In this document: piece after piece, positions 7,285 through 15,538 of the stretch | How the letters are laid out: every line of letters begins with the position of its first letter | Position numbering within the stretch: the stretch's first letter is position 1 | NCBI RefSeq assembly: GCF_009811655.1 | Contig: NZ_BGJX01000033.1 | Location: 1 to 38,171 of the forward strand | DNA length: 38,171 nt | Source of the DNA: Methylosinus sp. Ce-a6 | Lineage (GTDB): Bacteria > Pseudomonadota > Alphaproteobacteria > Rhizobiales > Beijerinckiaceae | Reading direction: 5' to 3' | Translations under genes and position numbers: made by a program | Notes under the pieces: model-generated | The model's input: the letters and a program-made list of their open reading frames with translations, nothing else | What the model was told of the DNA's origin: nothing | The model's database searches: none

Positions 7285-8192
7285 ATGATGAAAATCGCCC
7301 CTTTCGTTCTGCTCGGCGCTCCGACGCAATGTGATGGGCGTCCGGGAGGCGTGGAGCGCGCTCCGAATGTGCTGCGCGATCTCGGCGTCGCCGGCGCCAT
7401 CGGGGCGTCGGTCGATCTCGGCGATCTACCGGTCAGGATAGACGGTCCGGACCGCGACCCGGCTTCTGGGGTCATCGGCGCTGCGTCGGCGGCGCGATCG
7501 GTCGCACCCGTGACGCGGTGGACACTATTCTTGGCAATGGCGATCGGCCGTTCATGCTCGGCGGGTGCTGCACCTATGCGATAGGAGCGGTGGCCGCCGC
7601 CGCCCGCGTGTTCGGGCGCTGCGGGCTCGTCTATATCGACGGTCATCTCGATCTCTACGACGGACAAACATCGCCGACCGGGGAAGCCGCGGACATGCCT
7701 GCGGCGGCGATGCTCGGGAAGGCGGGAGATCTCTTCACACGCGCGATGGGCATGGCGCAGGCCGTCGTCCCCGAAGATGTGGCGTTGCTCGGCTGTCGCG
7801 ATCATGCGATCGCCGAAGCCGAAGGATCGCTGCTGCCGCGTGATCTCGGCCCCGGACTCTTCTATCGCGACGTCGAGACGCTCCGCCGAGCCGGGCTGCA
7901 GGAGACAGCGGCGGACGTGCGTCGGCGCCAGGAAGCCGGCGCGGGGCGCTATTGGCTGCATATCGACTTCGATGTTCTCGACGGGGCCGTCTTCCCGGCG
8001 GTCGACTATTCGACGCCAGGAGGCCTTTCCTGGAACGAGCTCACGACGCTCGTTCACCCCTTCCTGGCATCCCGCTCACTGATCGGCGTCTCGACCGCTT
8101 GCTACAATCCGGATAAGGACGCCGACCTCACCGGGGGACGACAGATCGTCGAATTCCTCCATCGAGCGGTCGTATCGGGCGAATTTGAATGA
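7285..8192 (+). pseudogene. Arginase-family gene with a frameshift
   Basis: Two overlapping frames together make an arginase/agmatinase-fold protein of about 300 residues. Frame 1 gives the N terminus (MMKIAPFVLLGAPTQCDGRP ... DPASGVIGAAS). The rest continues in another frame (TRDAVDTILGNGDRPFMLGG ... to the stop at 8190-8192). The switch lies between about 7470 and 7506. The manganese-binding signatures survive: YIDGHLDLYDG (DxHxD) and HIDFDVLDGAVFPAVD (DxD). The usual GGDH motif reads GGCCT, which removes one typical metal ligand. It could have hydrolysed a guanidino or ureido compound. As read it cannot make a full-length protein without frameshifting; a base-level sequence error is the alternative. 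Confidence 0.75.
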
Positions 8193-8247
8193 TCGAGGTT
8201 CGGTCTGGGACTCGCGCGTTTCGACGCGCGTCGGAGGTTCTGAGGTC

Positions 8248-8825
8248 ATGCGCTTCATCTCGACGACCTATCTGGCGCTGACCCATTCGCCGTGCGTTGG
8301 CGCGCTCGCGGAGCCGAGCGACGCCGTTGACGTCACGACCGAGTGTCCTGCTCTCGAGGAATATATGCGCCTTTGGCACGCGATCGGCGGGCCGCTCGAT
8401 TGGGACGGTCGGCTGCGCGCTTCCGCCGAAGAGCTTGCGACCATCTTGTCGAGCTCCGACACGGAGATTCATCTCGCGCGGATTCGAGGCGAGGCGATCG
8501 GCCTGTGCGAATTCAGCATGAGCGCGTCGCTCGGCAGCGAGATCGTCTATTTTGGTCTCATTCCGGCGTTCCAGGGCAGACGTTTGGAGCCTTACCTACT
8601 GGACATTGCCTTGCGCCGGCATTGGACGACCCATCATCCGCGCCATGTCTGGCTGCATACCGACAATGGGATGATCCCAGGGCGCTGCCGCTATACGAAC
8701 GGTTCGGCTTCCAAGCCTTTGCGAAAGTCGATATGCCGGAAACGGCGACCGAGGCGGACTATCGCGAGGTCGCTCGCTCGCGATTGGCGGTCGTGACTTT
8801 GGATCGAGGTGAGAAACGTGAGTGA
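8248..8825 (+). pseudogene. GNAT N-acetyltransferase gene with a frameshift
   Basis: A GNAT-fold protein of ~192 residues split over two frames. The first part (MRFISTTYLALTH ... GLIPAFQGRRLEPYLLDIAL ... VWLHTDN) carries the acetyl-CoA-binding region. The conserved C-terminal strand and helix (WDDPRALPLYERFGFQAF) continue in another frame from about 8668. Restoring one base in gacaatgggat (8661-8671) joins HTDN to WDDPRAL, as in intact relatives. The second frame ends with TGA at 8823-8825, overlapping the start of the MarR gene (GTG 8818), so the original gene was translationally coupled to that regulator. The ATG at 8248 is preceded by GGAGG. Either a recent inactivation or a sequence error. 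Confidence 0.75.
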
Positions 8826-9366
8826 CGTCGAACGCAAAGACAGTCTGCGCACCGCCAATTTGTTGGCGGCGCTCGCGTTGGAGCTGACCGGAAGACTCGA
8901 GCGTCTGACCAAGCGTCATCCCAATGAGACGACGTCGTCATTGGCGGCGCTCAACGTCATCGGCTTCTACGAGGGATGCTCCAATAATGCGCTGAGCCGA
9001 GCCCTCGGATTGTCACACACGGCGACTGTTCGCCTGGTCGACAAGCTGGAAGCATCCGGACTGGTGACGAGCGAAACCGGAGCCGATCGCCGCTTCGTCT
9101 CCTTGAGGCTCACCGAGAGCGGTCGCGAACGCGTACAGGAACTCCTATCGGAGCGATGCCGACGTCTTTGTGAAACGCTCGACATTCTTTCGACGAACGA
9201 CCGTCGACATTTGTCGCGCATATCCGAAATCCTGCTCCGGTCGCTCGTCTCCGCCGCCGGAGACGCCGACCACATCTGCCGACTTTGTGACGAGACATCC
9301 TGTCCTGAAGATCGCTGTCCCGTCCACAATCGGGCGATCGCTCTCGAGTCGAACAGCGAAAGTTGA
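8818..9366 (+). CDS. MarR-family regulator with C-terminal cysteine cluster
   Basis: A 182-residue winged-helix regulator. The DNA-binding core is ALSRALGLSHTATVRLVDKLE (about residues 58-78), with the wing GADRRFVSLRLTESGR. After the dimerisation helix comes an unusual tail with four cysteines, Cys154, Cys157, Cys162 and Cys167 (CRLCDETSCPEDRC), plus His170, which could bind a metal or sense redox state. The GTG at 8818 is preferred over the GTG at 8809 because AGGTGAG sits correctly ahead of it. It overlaps the end of the acetyltransferase frame by 8 bases, so it belongs to the 6218-9366 operon and probably regulates it. The ligand is unknown. Confidence 0.85.
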   Translation: MSDVERKDSLRTANLLAALALELTGRLERLTKRHPNETTSSLAALNVIGFYEGCSNNALSRALGLSHTATVRLVDKLEASGLVTSETGADRRFVSLRLTESGRERVQELLSERCRRLCETLDILSTNDRRHLSRISEILLRSLVSAAGDADHICRLCDETSCPEDRCPVHNRAIALESNSES

Positions 9367-9395
9367 GGTCGACCACCTTCGAATGGTAAGCGGCT

Positions 9396-10391
9396 TCACG
9401 GGGTCAGGACGATCTTGCCCCGTGTCTGTCGCGACTCCAGCGCTCGATGCGCCGCCGCCGCCTGAGCGAGAGGGTAGACCCCTCCGATCGTCACCGCGAT
9501 TTCGCCGCGTTCGGCCATGGCGAACAGCTTCGCCGAGCTTTGCTGCAGACCCGTCGGCGTGAGCAGAGGCGTGAGGGCGAAGCCGGTGATGGTCTGATTT
9601 TGGAAGATCAGACCGAGCAGATCGGGAACGCCGAGATCGAAGTCCAGAATATTGAGCGAGCCATAGATAACGAGCCGGCCCAGGGGCGCGAGGGCCTTCA
9701 GGCTCTCCTTCGTCACCGCCCCGCCGACCGATTCGAAGATGATGTCGACGCCTCGGCCATCGGTGAGATCGCGTGCGGCCTGCGACCAGTCGGCGACCGT
9801 ATAATCGATGGTGGCGTCGGCGCCGAGCGAACGCGTGAATTCACGCTTATCTTCCATGCTCGCCGCCGCGATCACCTTTTTTGCTCCGGCGCGTTTGGCC
9901 AATTGCACGAGCAGGCTGCCGACCCCGCCCGCCGCCGCCGACACGATAATTTGCTTGTCGGCCGCCGGAGCCTGTTCGAGGAGATAAAGCGCCGTCAGGC
10001 CTTGAACCATGAGGGCGACGGCATGTTCGAAGGGGAAGCTTTTCGGAATCTGCGTGACGAATTCGGCAGGGCAGGAGACGAATTCGGCGTAGCCGCCGAA
10101 GAACCTGCCCGCTGCAAATAGCGCCCCCGCCACTCGGTCGCCCAATGCAAAGCCCGCCACGCCGGGACCGATCGCCTCGATGATCCCCGCTGCTTCGGCG
10201 CCCAATATGCTCGGGAGCGGCGGCGTCACGGCGTAGCGATTTTCTCGCATCGCCGTCTCGGCGAAGTTCACGCCCGAGGCCTTTACGCGGATCAATATCT
10301 CACCCGGACCGACGGTCGGAATAGGCGCGTCGACCAGCTCCAAAGCTTCCGGGCCGCCAAAGGCATTTAGTTGCACGGCTCTCATCGTCAT
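9396..10391 (-). CDS. Quinone oxidoreductase-like zinc-binding dehydrogenase (MDR family)
   Basis: A 331-residue NADPH-dependent oxidoreductase of the quinone reductase branch of the medium-chain dehydrogenases. The GroES-like N-terminal domain (GPGEILIRVKASGVNF, GAEAAGIIEAIGPGVAGF) is followed by the Rossmann domain with the nucleotide loop SAAAGGVGSLLVQLAKR. The structural zinc cysteines of alcohol dehydrogenases are absent, as expected for zeta-crystallin-type enzymes. It likely reduces quinones or reactive carbonyls in the cytoplasm. The ATG at 10391 follows AGGAG. It is divergent from an HxlR regulator 130 bases away, a pairing commonly seen where the regulator senses electrophiles. Confidence 0.88.
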   Translation of the reverse strand: MTMRAVQLNAFGGPEALELVDAPIPTVGPGEILIRVKASGVNFAETAMRENRYAVTPPLPSILGAEAAGIIEAIGPGVAGFALGDRVAGALFAAGRFFGGYAEFVSCPAEFVTQIPKSFPFEHAVALMVQGLTALYLLEQAPAADKQIIVSAAAGGVGSLLVQLAKRAGAKKVIAAASMEDKREFTRSLGADATIDYTVADWSQAARDLTDGRGVDIIFESVGGAVTKESLKALAPLGRLVIYGSLNILDFDLGVPDLLGLIFQNQTITGFALTPLLTPTGLQQSSAKLFAMAERGEIAVTIGGVYPLAQAAAAHRALESRQTRGKIVLTP

Positions 10392-10475
10392 TCTCCTATC
10401 CGTCGTCGAGAGCCTCGACGTGCTCTTCGACGCGCGTGCTTCTTCAGACGGCGGATTCGTGCCATTTACACGCTT

Positions 10476-10504
10476 TGACAGACTACAGAGAAATTCGTCT
10501 CATA
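10476..10504 (+). promoter_or_regulatory. Possible sigma-70 promoter of the hxlR-type gene
   Basis: TTGACA at 10476-10481 is a perfect -35 hexamer. After 17 bases comes TCTCAT (10499-10504), a four-of-six -10 match. It lies 18 bases ahead of the start codon at 10522. The 130-base divergent region would also be expected to hold the regulator's own binding site, but no clear dyad stands out. Confidence 0.4.
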
Positions 10505-10521
10505 CTGACCTGGAGGTAAGC

Positions 10522-10896
10522 ATGGCGTCGGTGATGAAGAATCTTCCGCCCTTGCCCGCGGAAAGAACGCTCCGCGTGATATCGGGCCGCTGGAAGCCGG
10601 TGATCCTCTACCATTTGCTGTCGGGGCCGCGACGACTCTCGGAATTGAGCCGGCTCATGCCCGCCGTCAGCCAAAAGGTGCTGATCCAGCAATTGCGCGA
10701 GATGGAGGCGCATCGAATTGTGAGCCGTACCATCTTTCCCCAGGTCCCACCGAGGGTCGACTATGAAGCGACCGCTTTGGGGCAGAGCCTGAAGCCCGTG
10801 CTCATGGCTCTTTGCGAATGGGGTAGACGACATGCCGCCGAGCTCGACGAGCCGGAGCATGTCGCCGATTGCGCCAGATTATCGCTTCCCGAGTGA
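10522..10896 (+). CDS. HxlR-family transcriptional regulator
   Basis: A 124-residue winged-helix regulator of the HxlR (DUF24) family. The core shows RTLRVISGRWKPVILYHLLS, GPRRLSELSRLMPAVSQKVL and IQQLREMEAHRIVSR, with the wing around PPRVDYEATALGQSL. HxlR proteins bind as dimers between divergent genes and often sense quinones, aldehydes or diamide-type electrophiles through a conserved N-terminal Cys. Here the only cysteines are C-terminal (MALCEWG and DCARL), so a classic N-terminal sensing Cys is missing. The ATG at 10522 follows GGAGG. Its likely target is the divergent oxidoreductase gene at 9396-10391. Confidence 0.88.
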   Translation: MASVMKNLPPLPAERTLRVISGRWKPVILYHLLSGPRRLSELSRLMPAVSQKVLIQQLREMEAHRIVSRTIFPQVPPRVDYEATALGQSLKPVLMALCEWGRRHAAELDEPEHVADCARLSLPE

Positions 10897-10927
10897 GCTT
10901 TTTTCCCGAAGCTCGCGCGCGATGGAA

Positions 10928-11404
10928 TCAGGCTTTGGATTTGATATAGGCGACCATGCCGATCACATCGTCGGCCACGAGTCTGCCGATTGGTCCGCTC
11001 GAATAGACCGCATTCAGAATCTTGCCGTCGGGGGCCAGCAGGAAGCCGGTAGTCTGCAGGTAACGAGGCGTATGATTGGCGTAGGCGCCGGTCGCAGCCA
11101 CGACTTCGTCGAGATCGGCGGAATGCCCGACGGGAAAGCTCAGCGCGTGTTTTTCGATCACGCCCTTCGTCGTCGCTTCGTCGTCCACCGAGAAGGCGAT
11201 GACTTTGATGCCCGCTTGCGCCAATTTTTCACCGGCGCGCTGAAATCCCGCGAGCTGAGCCTGACAATAAGGACACCAGGCTCCCCGATAGATCAAGACA
11301 ACGCCGAAGGATCCGAGAAGCGACTCCGGGATTTGGATGACGCCGCCTCCGACCGCGGGAATCGTCAAAGCAGGGAAGGCCGCGCCATTTTGCAAATGTG
11401 ACAT
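10928..11404 (-). CDS. Peroxiredoxin-like redoxin (AhpC/TSA family)
   Basis: A 158-residue thioredoxin-fold protein with the active site RGAWCPYCQAQLAGFQR (Cys44 and Cys47). The Cys-Pro-Tyr-Cys arrangement is typical of the 'peroxiredoxin-like' redoxins rather than classic two-Cys enzymes. The fold is recognisable through GKVIAFSVDDE-like and GFLLAPDGKILNAVYSSGP segments. It probably reduces peroxides in the cytoplasm. The ATG at 11404 follows GGAGATCC; the longer frame runs through the regulatory dyads and is rejected. It is divergent from a TetR regulator 85 bases away, with two matching palindromes in between, so repression by that TetR is likely. Confidence 0.85.
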   Translation of the reverse strand: MSHLQNGAAFPALTIPAVGGGVIQIPESLLGSFGVVLIYRGAWCPYCQAQLAGFQRAGEKLAQAGIKVIAFSVDDEATTKGVIEKHALSFPVGHSADLDEVVAATGAYANHTPRYLQTTGFLLAPDGKILNAVYSSGPIGRLVADDVIGMVAYIKSKA

Positions 11405-11421
11405 TTGGATCTCCACGTAAA

Positions 11422-11470
11422 TGGACCACATAGTCCACTCCGTCACATTGAAACTGGACTTACAAGTCCA
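11422..11470. promoter_or_regulatory. Twin palindromic operators between peroxiredoxin and TetR genes
   Basis: Two related dyads occur here: TGGACCACATAGTCCA (11422-11437) and TGGACTTACAAGTCCA (11455-11470). Both share the ends TGGAC...GTCCA; the second has perfect 7-bp arms around AC. Their centres are 33 bases apart, about three helical turns, so bound dimers would lie on the same face. Position and spacing fit binding by the adjacent TetR regulator and control of both divergent genes. Confidence 0.75.
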
Positions 11471-11489
11471 AAACCGCCAAAATCCTCCG

Positions 11490-12113
11490 ATGCCGAACAA
11501 GCCATCCGATCAACGACCCTTGACCCGCCGCGGGGCCGCTACGCGAATGCGCATCGTCGCCGCGGCCGCAGAGCTCATTCACGCGCATGGCGTGGACCGT
11601 ACGACCCTCGACGATGTGATGGAGCGAGCCGAGGTGAGCAAATCGCAGCTCTATCACTACTTTACTGACAAGGAGGCGTTGGTGCTCGAAGTGATCGCTT
11701 TGCAGACGGAGCGCGTTCTGGAGGCGCAAGGACCGCATCTCGGGGCGCTCGATTCTCTCTCGGCCCTCCGGGCGTGGCGGGATGCTATCATTCGGCGCTA
11801 CGAAGTCGGCGACGGAAAGGGATGTCCGCTCGGGACGCTGGCGAGCGAGCTGGCGAATGATTCCGAACCCGCTCGCAAGCGGCTGGTCGCGGGCTTTTCG
11901 ATGTGGAGCGGTTCGATCGAGCTGGGCTTCGCGAAGATGCGCGAGCGTGGCGAACTCGCCGCTGCCGCCGACCCGCACGAATTGGCGACCGCCACGCTAT
12001 GCGCGGTTCAAGGTGGACTGCTTCTGGCCAAGACGACGCGATCGAGCGGCCCCTTGAAAATCGCGATCGACATGGCGATCGACAATATCGCACGGCACAT
12101 GAGGACGGGCTGA
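11490..12113 (+). CDS. TetR/AcrR-family transcriptional regulator
   Basis: A 207-residue TetR-type repressor. The N-terminal DNA-binding domain shows GAATRMRIVAAAAELIHAHG and TTLDDVMERAEVSKSQLYHY (helix-turn-helix), followed by FTDKEALVLEVIA. The C-terminal ligand domain includes a GCPLGTLASEL segment seen in one TetR C-terminal subfamily (TetR_C-like, LmrA/YxaF type). The ATG at 11490 gives MPNKPSDQRP before the domain; the longer frame from 11421 would cross the operators. The twin dyads at 11422-11470 are the likely binding sites for autoregulation and for repression of the divergent peroxiredoxin gene. The inducer is unknown. Confidence 0.88.
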   Translation: MPNKPSDQRPLTRRGAATRMRIVAAAAELIHAHGVDRTTLDDVMERAEVSKSQLYHYFTDKEALVLEVIALQTERVLEAQGPHLGALDSLSALRAWRDAIIRRYEVGDGKGCPLGTLASELANDSEPARKRLVAGFSMWSGSIELGFAKMRERGELAAAADPHELATATLCAVQGGLLLAKTTRSSGPLKIAIDMAIDNIARHMRTG

Positions 12114-12532
12114 GCCACTGCGCGCCACTGAACCGAATAGACTCGGTCGAGTTGTCGCCTTGTTCTACCAAGGCATGGATGTCCTACCGACGCACGCAAT
12201 CTACGGCGCTGCGCATATCGTGAGCGCCGAGCAGGTCCGATCCGTCGAGGCGGACTAGCGCGACCGCTTGGCCGGACTCTTCACCGAAGCCCCTAATCCC
12301 TTCCGCTCGCAAAACGGCGGTGACTTCCCCGATCGTCACACGATGGCCGATCACGTTGCGCTTGGAAAAACCGGCTTGGCCGCGCATCTCGCCGACGACA
12401 CGACCATGTGACAGGCGGCGGAAATTTTTTCCCGGCCGTTGTAACGCCCTCTCGGCGGCGCCCGAATTGATCCGACGAGGCCCGAGCGCCTTCGATCTAT
12501 CGTCATCAACGATACGCCACCGAGGTTCCAAA
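12114..12532. other. Gene-poor stretch with one doubtful minus-strand ORF
   Basis: About 420 bases without a supported gene. A minus-strand frame of 115 codons (12184-12531) ends in LVRLDGSDLLGAHDMRSAVD plus CVRR, and its latter half has a protein-like composition. I recognise no family and see no ribosome-binding site, so it may be a decayed gene or a high-GC shadow. An A/T run (gaaattttttccc, 12420-12432) interrupts the GC-rich sequence. Confidence 0.3.
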
Positions 12533-13665
12533 ATGTTCGATCGACGTCATTTGCAATTGTTATCGTATGCTTCCATCTGCGCGTTGCTCCAATTTTTCGC
12601 GCCGACCCTGGCGCATTCGCGAGATCGAAACGGCGCCGCCGGCGCTGTCTACACGATGAGCAACGACACGAGCTCGAATGCTCTGTTGACGTTCGAGAGG
12701 AATGCGACTGGAGAGCTGACAGCAAAAAGCGCTATTCCCACGGGCGGACGCGGAACGGGCGCGGGACTTGGAAATCAAGGCGCTCTGGCGCTCAGCGACG
12801 ATGGCCGCTGGCTCGTCGTCGTCAATCCCGGCAGCGACGACATCACCTTGTTCAATCTGAAAACAGGTCGTCCCGAACCGACTGCGCGAGCAGCGAGCGG
12901 CGGCACGAGGCCGATCAGCGTTTCGATCGAAGACGACCTCGTCTATGTTTTGAACGCCGGGAGCGACAGCATCGCGGGATTTCGATTGAATGATGACCAC
13001 GGAAGACTCGAAGCGGTGGCCAATTCGGTGAGGCCATTGAGCGGAACGGGCGTCGGCGCCGCAGAAATCGGAATCAGCCGAGGCGGCAGGAGCGTCGTCG
13101 TCACGGAAAAGGCGACGAACAAACTTACTGTCTATGCGCTCGACGACGAAGGAAGACCGGCGCGCAGCCCCACATCGTGCCCTCTTCTGGACCGACTCCG
13201 TTCGGCTTCTCCTTTTCTGGACATGGGACGCTGTTGGTGGCCGAAGCGGCCGGAGGAGCTTCGGGTGCGAGCTCGGTTTCTTCCTATCGTGTTGGACCGC
13301 ATGGAGCGCTGACTCTGCTCCAGGCGTCTGCTCCGACGCACCAGACTGCGGCTTGCTGGGTGATCGCCACGCCAGGAGGCCGCTACGCCTACACCGCAAA
13401 TACGCCGAACGCGACGATCACTGGATTCGATATCGGACCGCGCGGGTCGCTCTCTCTCCTCGCCGATGACGGCGTCGCCGCTAGAACCGGAACTGGAAGC
13501 GGACCAACCGACATAGCGATCGCGGCCGAGGGACGGCTCCTCTACGTGCTCGATAGCGGCAGTCACGCGATCAGCGCATTTCATGTCGGCAACGATGGCG
13601 CGCTCACGCCCGGCCCGGTGACGTCAGGGCTTCCGCCGGCCGCCAATGGCATCGCCGCGCGTTGA
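12533..13665 (+). pseudogene. Beta-propeller (lactonase-like) gene with a frameshift
   Basis: Two frames combine into an exported seven-bladed-propeller protein of about 377 residues, similar to the 6-phosphogluconolactonase/YncE-like fold. The first frame has a signal peptide (MFDRRHLQLLSYASICALLQ to about residue 28) and blades such as GNQGALALSDDGRWLVVVNP, DLVYVLNAGSDSIAGFRL and ISRGGRSVVVTEKATNKL. The second frame continues with GPTPFGFSFSGHGTLLVAEA, GGRYAYTANTPNATITGF and GRLLYVLDSGSHAISAF. The switch lies at about 13160-13171, next to a CCCC run. Both halves keep regular blade spacing, so the lesion is recent or a sequencing artefact. The substrate cannot be told; many such proteins have no known enzymatic activity. 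Confidence 0.75.
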
Positions 13666-13801
13666 TTCCTGCACCTTCCATGTGAAGGAGCTGCCGGCCC
13701 TGTCGGCGGCTCTTCATCCTCGGCGCGCCTGCCTTCCGCAGCCAAAACACGTCCCGAAATTTTCGCGCGCAGAGCTCGAGAGCATGGAGCGGAGCTCTTT
13801 C

Positions 13802-15289
13802 ATGACGTCCGACGGGTCGCCGACCATCGATGAACGCACACGCGATTTATTCGAACAATATCCGGTCTCGAAGCGCTTGATCGCGGACGGAGCGCCGCTG
13901 TCGACTTGCTTGCGCCATTTGGGATTGGCGCTCTGGCTCGACGGCCGCCTCGATGAAGCGGGCCTTGTTCTTTCAGATGCGGCGAGCCTTGCGCCCGATA
14001 ATCCTCTGGCGCTCGCCGACCTCGGCTGCGTGCTCTCGGCGGCCGGACGATTGAATGAGGCTCGATCGGCGTTGACCGCTTCGCTCGCTCTGCGTCGAGA
14101 TCATCTCCCCGCATGGCTCGCTCTCGCCAATGTCGAATCAGCGCTGAACGACAAGCTCGCGTCCGAGCGCGCATTGCTCGAAGCGCTGCGGATCGACTCA
14201 CGCTCCAGAGAGGCTCTGACGGCTCTCGGGCTGCTGCGCATCGAGTCGAGACGTTACGCGAGCGCGGCGGAGCTCATTCGATCCGCGCTGGACCTCGGCG
14301 CCGACGCTCCCTATCTGCACGCCTGCCTCGGTCAAGCCCTGTTCCTCATCGGCGAATTTTCACAGGCGTTGGACGCCTTCGAAAAGGCCGTCGCTGCCTG
14401 TCCGAATGACATCGGCCTTATTCGAAAGCTGGCGCGAGCGCGCTTCCTTCAGTCGTCGCTCAACGAATAGCTGGACGTCGCGACAGACGAGTATTCGGCT
14501 GTCGCCGGGGCGGAGGCGGAGGATATTGATAGCGTCGGCCGCGCCACTTTCCAATTGCTCATTGGATTTGGTCATCACGACGCGGCGATCCGATTGGGAA
14601 ACGCGTTGCTCGGTAAATTCCCGGATGACAGAGTCATCGCCTATCATCTCGATGCTGTCCGCGGACTGTCGCACGCAAAGGCTCCGGCCCGATATATCGT
14701 TGAATGCTTCGACGGATATGCCGATCGTTTCGACGAGCATCTGGTGAAGGCGCTCGAATATGACGTTCCCACTAAGTGCCATACGCTGCTCGCCGCGCTG
14801 AACGGGTCCTTTCGTTCGGCGCTCGATCTCGGCTGCGGCACCGGTCTGTTTGGACCGTTTCTCGAGACATTGAGCGATCGAAGGGCCGGCGTCGATCTTT
14901 CCCCACGAATGCTCGACAAGGCCAAGGCGCGCGGCTCCTATCACGAGCTGTTCGAATGTGAGGCGGTCGACTTCCTCGAGGCGAGCGACCGACAATTCGA
15001 TTTGATCGTCGCCTTGGACGTGCTCGTCTATATCGGAGATCTGCAGCCGCTGACTTCCGTTGTATCGGCGCGTCTCGCGCCGAACGGCATATTCGCGATC
15101 AGCTTCGAGCGCGGAGACGGGGAAACATACAAGCTTCAGCCGACCGGCCGATTTGCTCATAGTTTCGCCTATATCGAGCGCCTCGCGGCCGGAGCCTTCG
15201 ACGTGATCGCCAATCTGGAGACGTCTCAACGGCTAGAGGCGAATGCGCCGGTCCCAGGGCATATCGTCGTTCTGCGTCGTAAGCCGTAG
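13802..15289 (+). pseudogene. TPR-repeat methyltransferase interrupted by an in-frame TAG
   Basis: One reading frame with a single internal stop, TAG at 14468-14470. The first 222 codons hold tetratricopeptide-type repeats (GLALWLDGRLDEAGLVLSDA, LADLGCVLSAAGRLNEARSA, CLGQALFLIGEFSQALDAFE). Past the stop the same frame goes on without a break (LDVATDEYSAVAG...). It enters a class I SAM-dependent methyltransferase with ALDLGCGTGLFGPFLE (motif I), GVDLSPRMLDKAKARG and FDLIVALDVLVYIGDL. This domain order matches the 'TPR repeat methyltransferase' family (COG4976 type). No ribosome-binding site is evident after the stop, so the second half would need readthrough. An ATG at 13784 is an alternative start. 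Substrate unknown. Confidence 0.75.
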
Positions 15290-15538
15290 ACGAGCGACGC
15301 TCGTATCGGATGCGCGAGCGGAGTCTCGGATGGCTCCTCGAGCTGCGCGCATTTACGACGTCGCTCACGGCCGCGCAGCCAACTCGAGACGCTTCGATAT
15401 GACGGACGGTAGAAATTTCCTCCTTATCGCGGCTTCTGCGTAACGCGGATCGCACGTGAAACGAATTGAGTTCAGCAAGCCATTTCCTGGTTTGTCGCGG
15501 TCCTCTACAGGGCTGGCTCTCATTTTCGGGAGATCGAG
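15290..15538. other. Leader region of the bufferin operon
   Basis: Non-coding stretch of about 250 bases between the methyltransferase stop and the bufA start. It contains the SigF-like promoter candidate at 15440-15465, leaving a leader of roughly 65-70 bases before the ATG. I see no other structure in it. Confidence 0.5.
15440..15465 (+). promoter_or_regulatory. SigF-like ECF promoter candidate upstream of bufA
   Basis: GTAACG (15440-15445), 16 bases, then CGAA (15462-15465). The layout reported for the Caulobacter crescentus ECF factor SigF, which controls bufferin operons there, is GTAACC-N16-CGAA. This site matches five of six bases at -35, all four at -10, and the exact spacing. It lies 74 bases upstream of the bufA start codon. 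No sigF/nrsF pair is in the window, so the cognate sigma factor would be encoded elsewhere. Confidence 0.6.

Noticed and set aside
12184..12531. Minus-strand frame of 115 codons between the TetR and propeller genes
   Set aside because: Protein-like in its second half but no family, no ribosome-binding site and no partner; kept only as a note on the gene-poor stretch.
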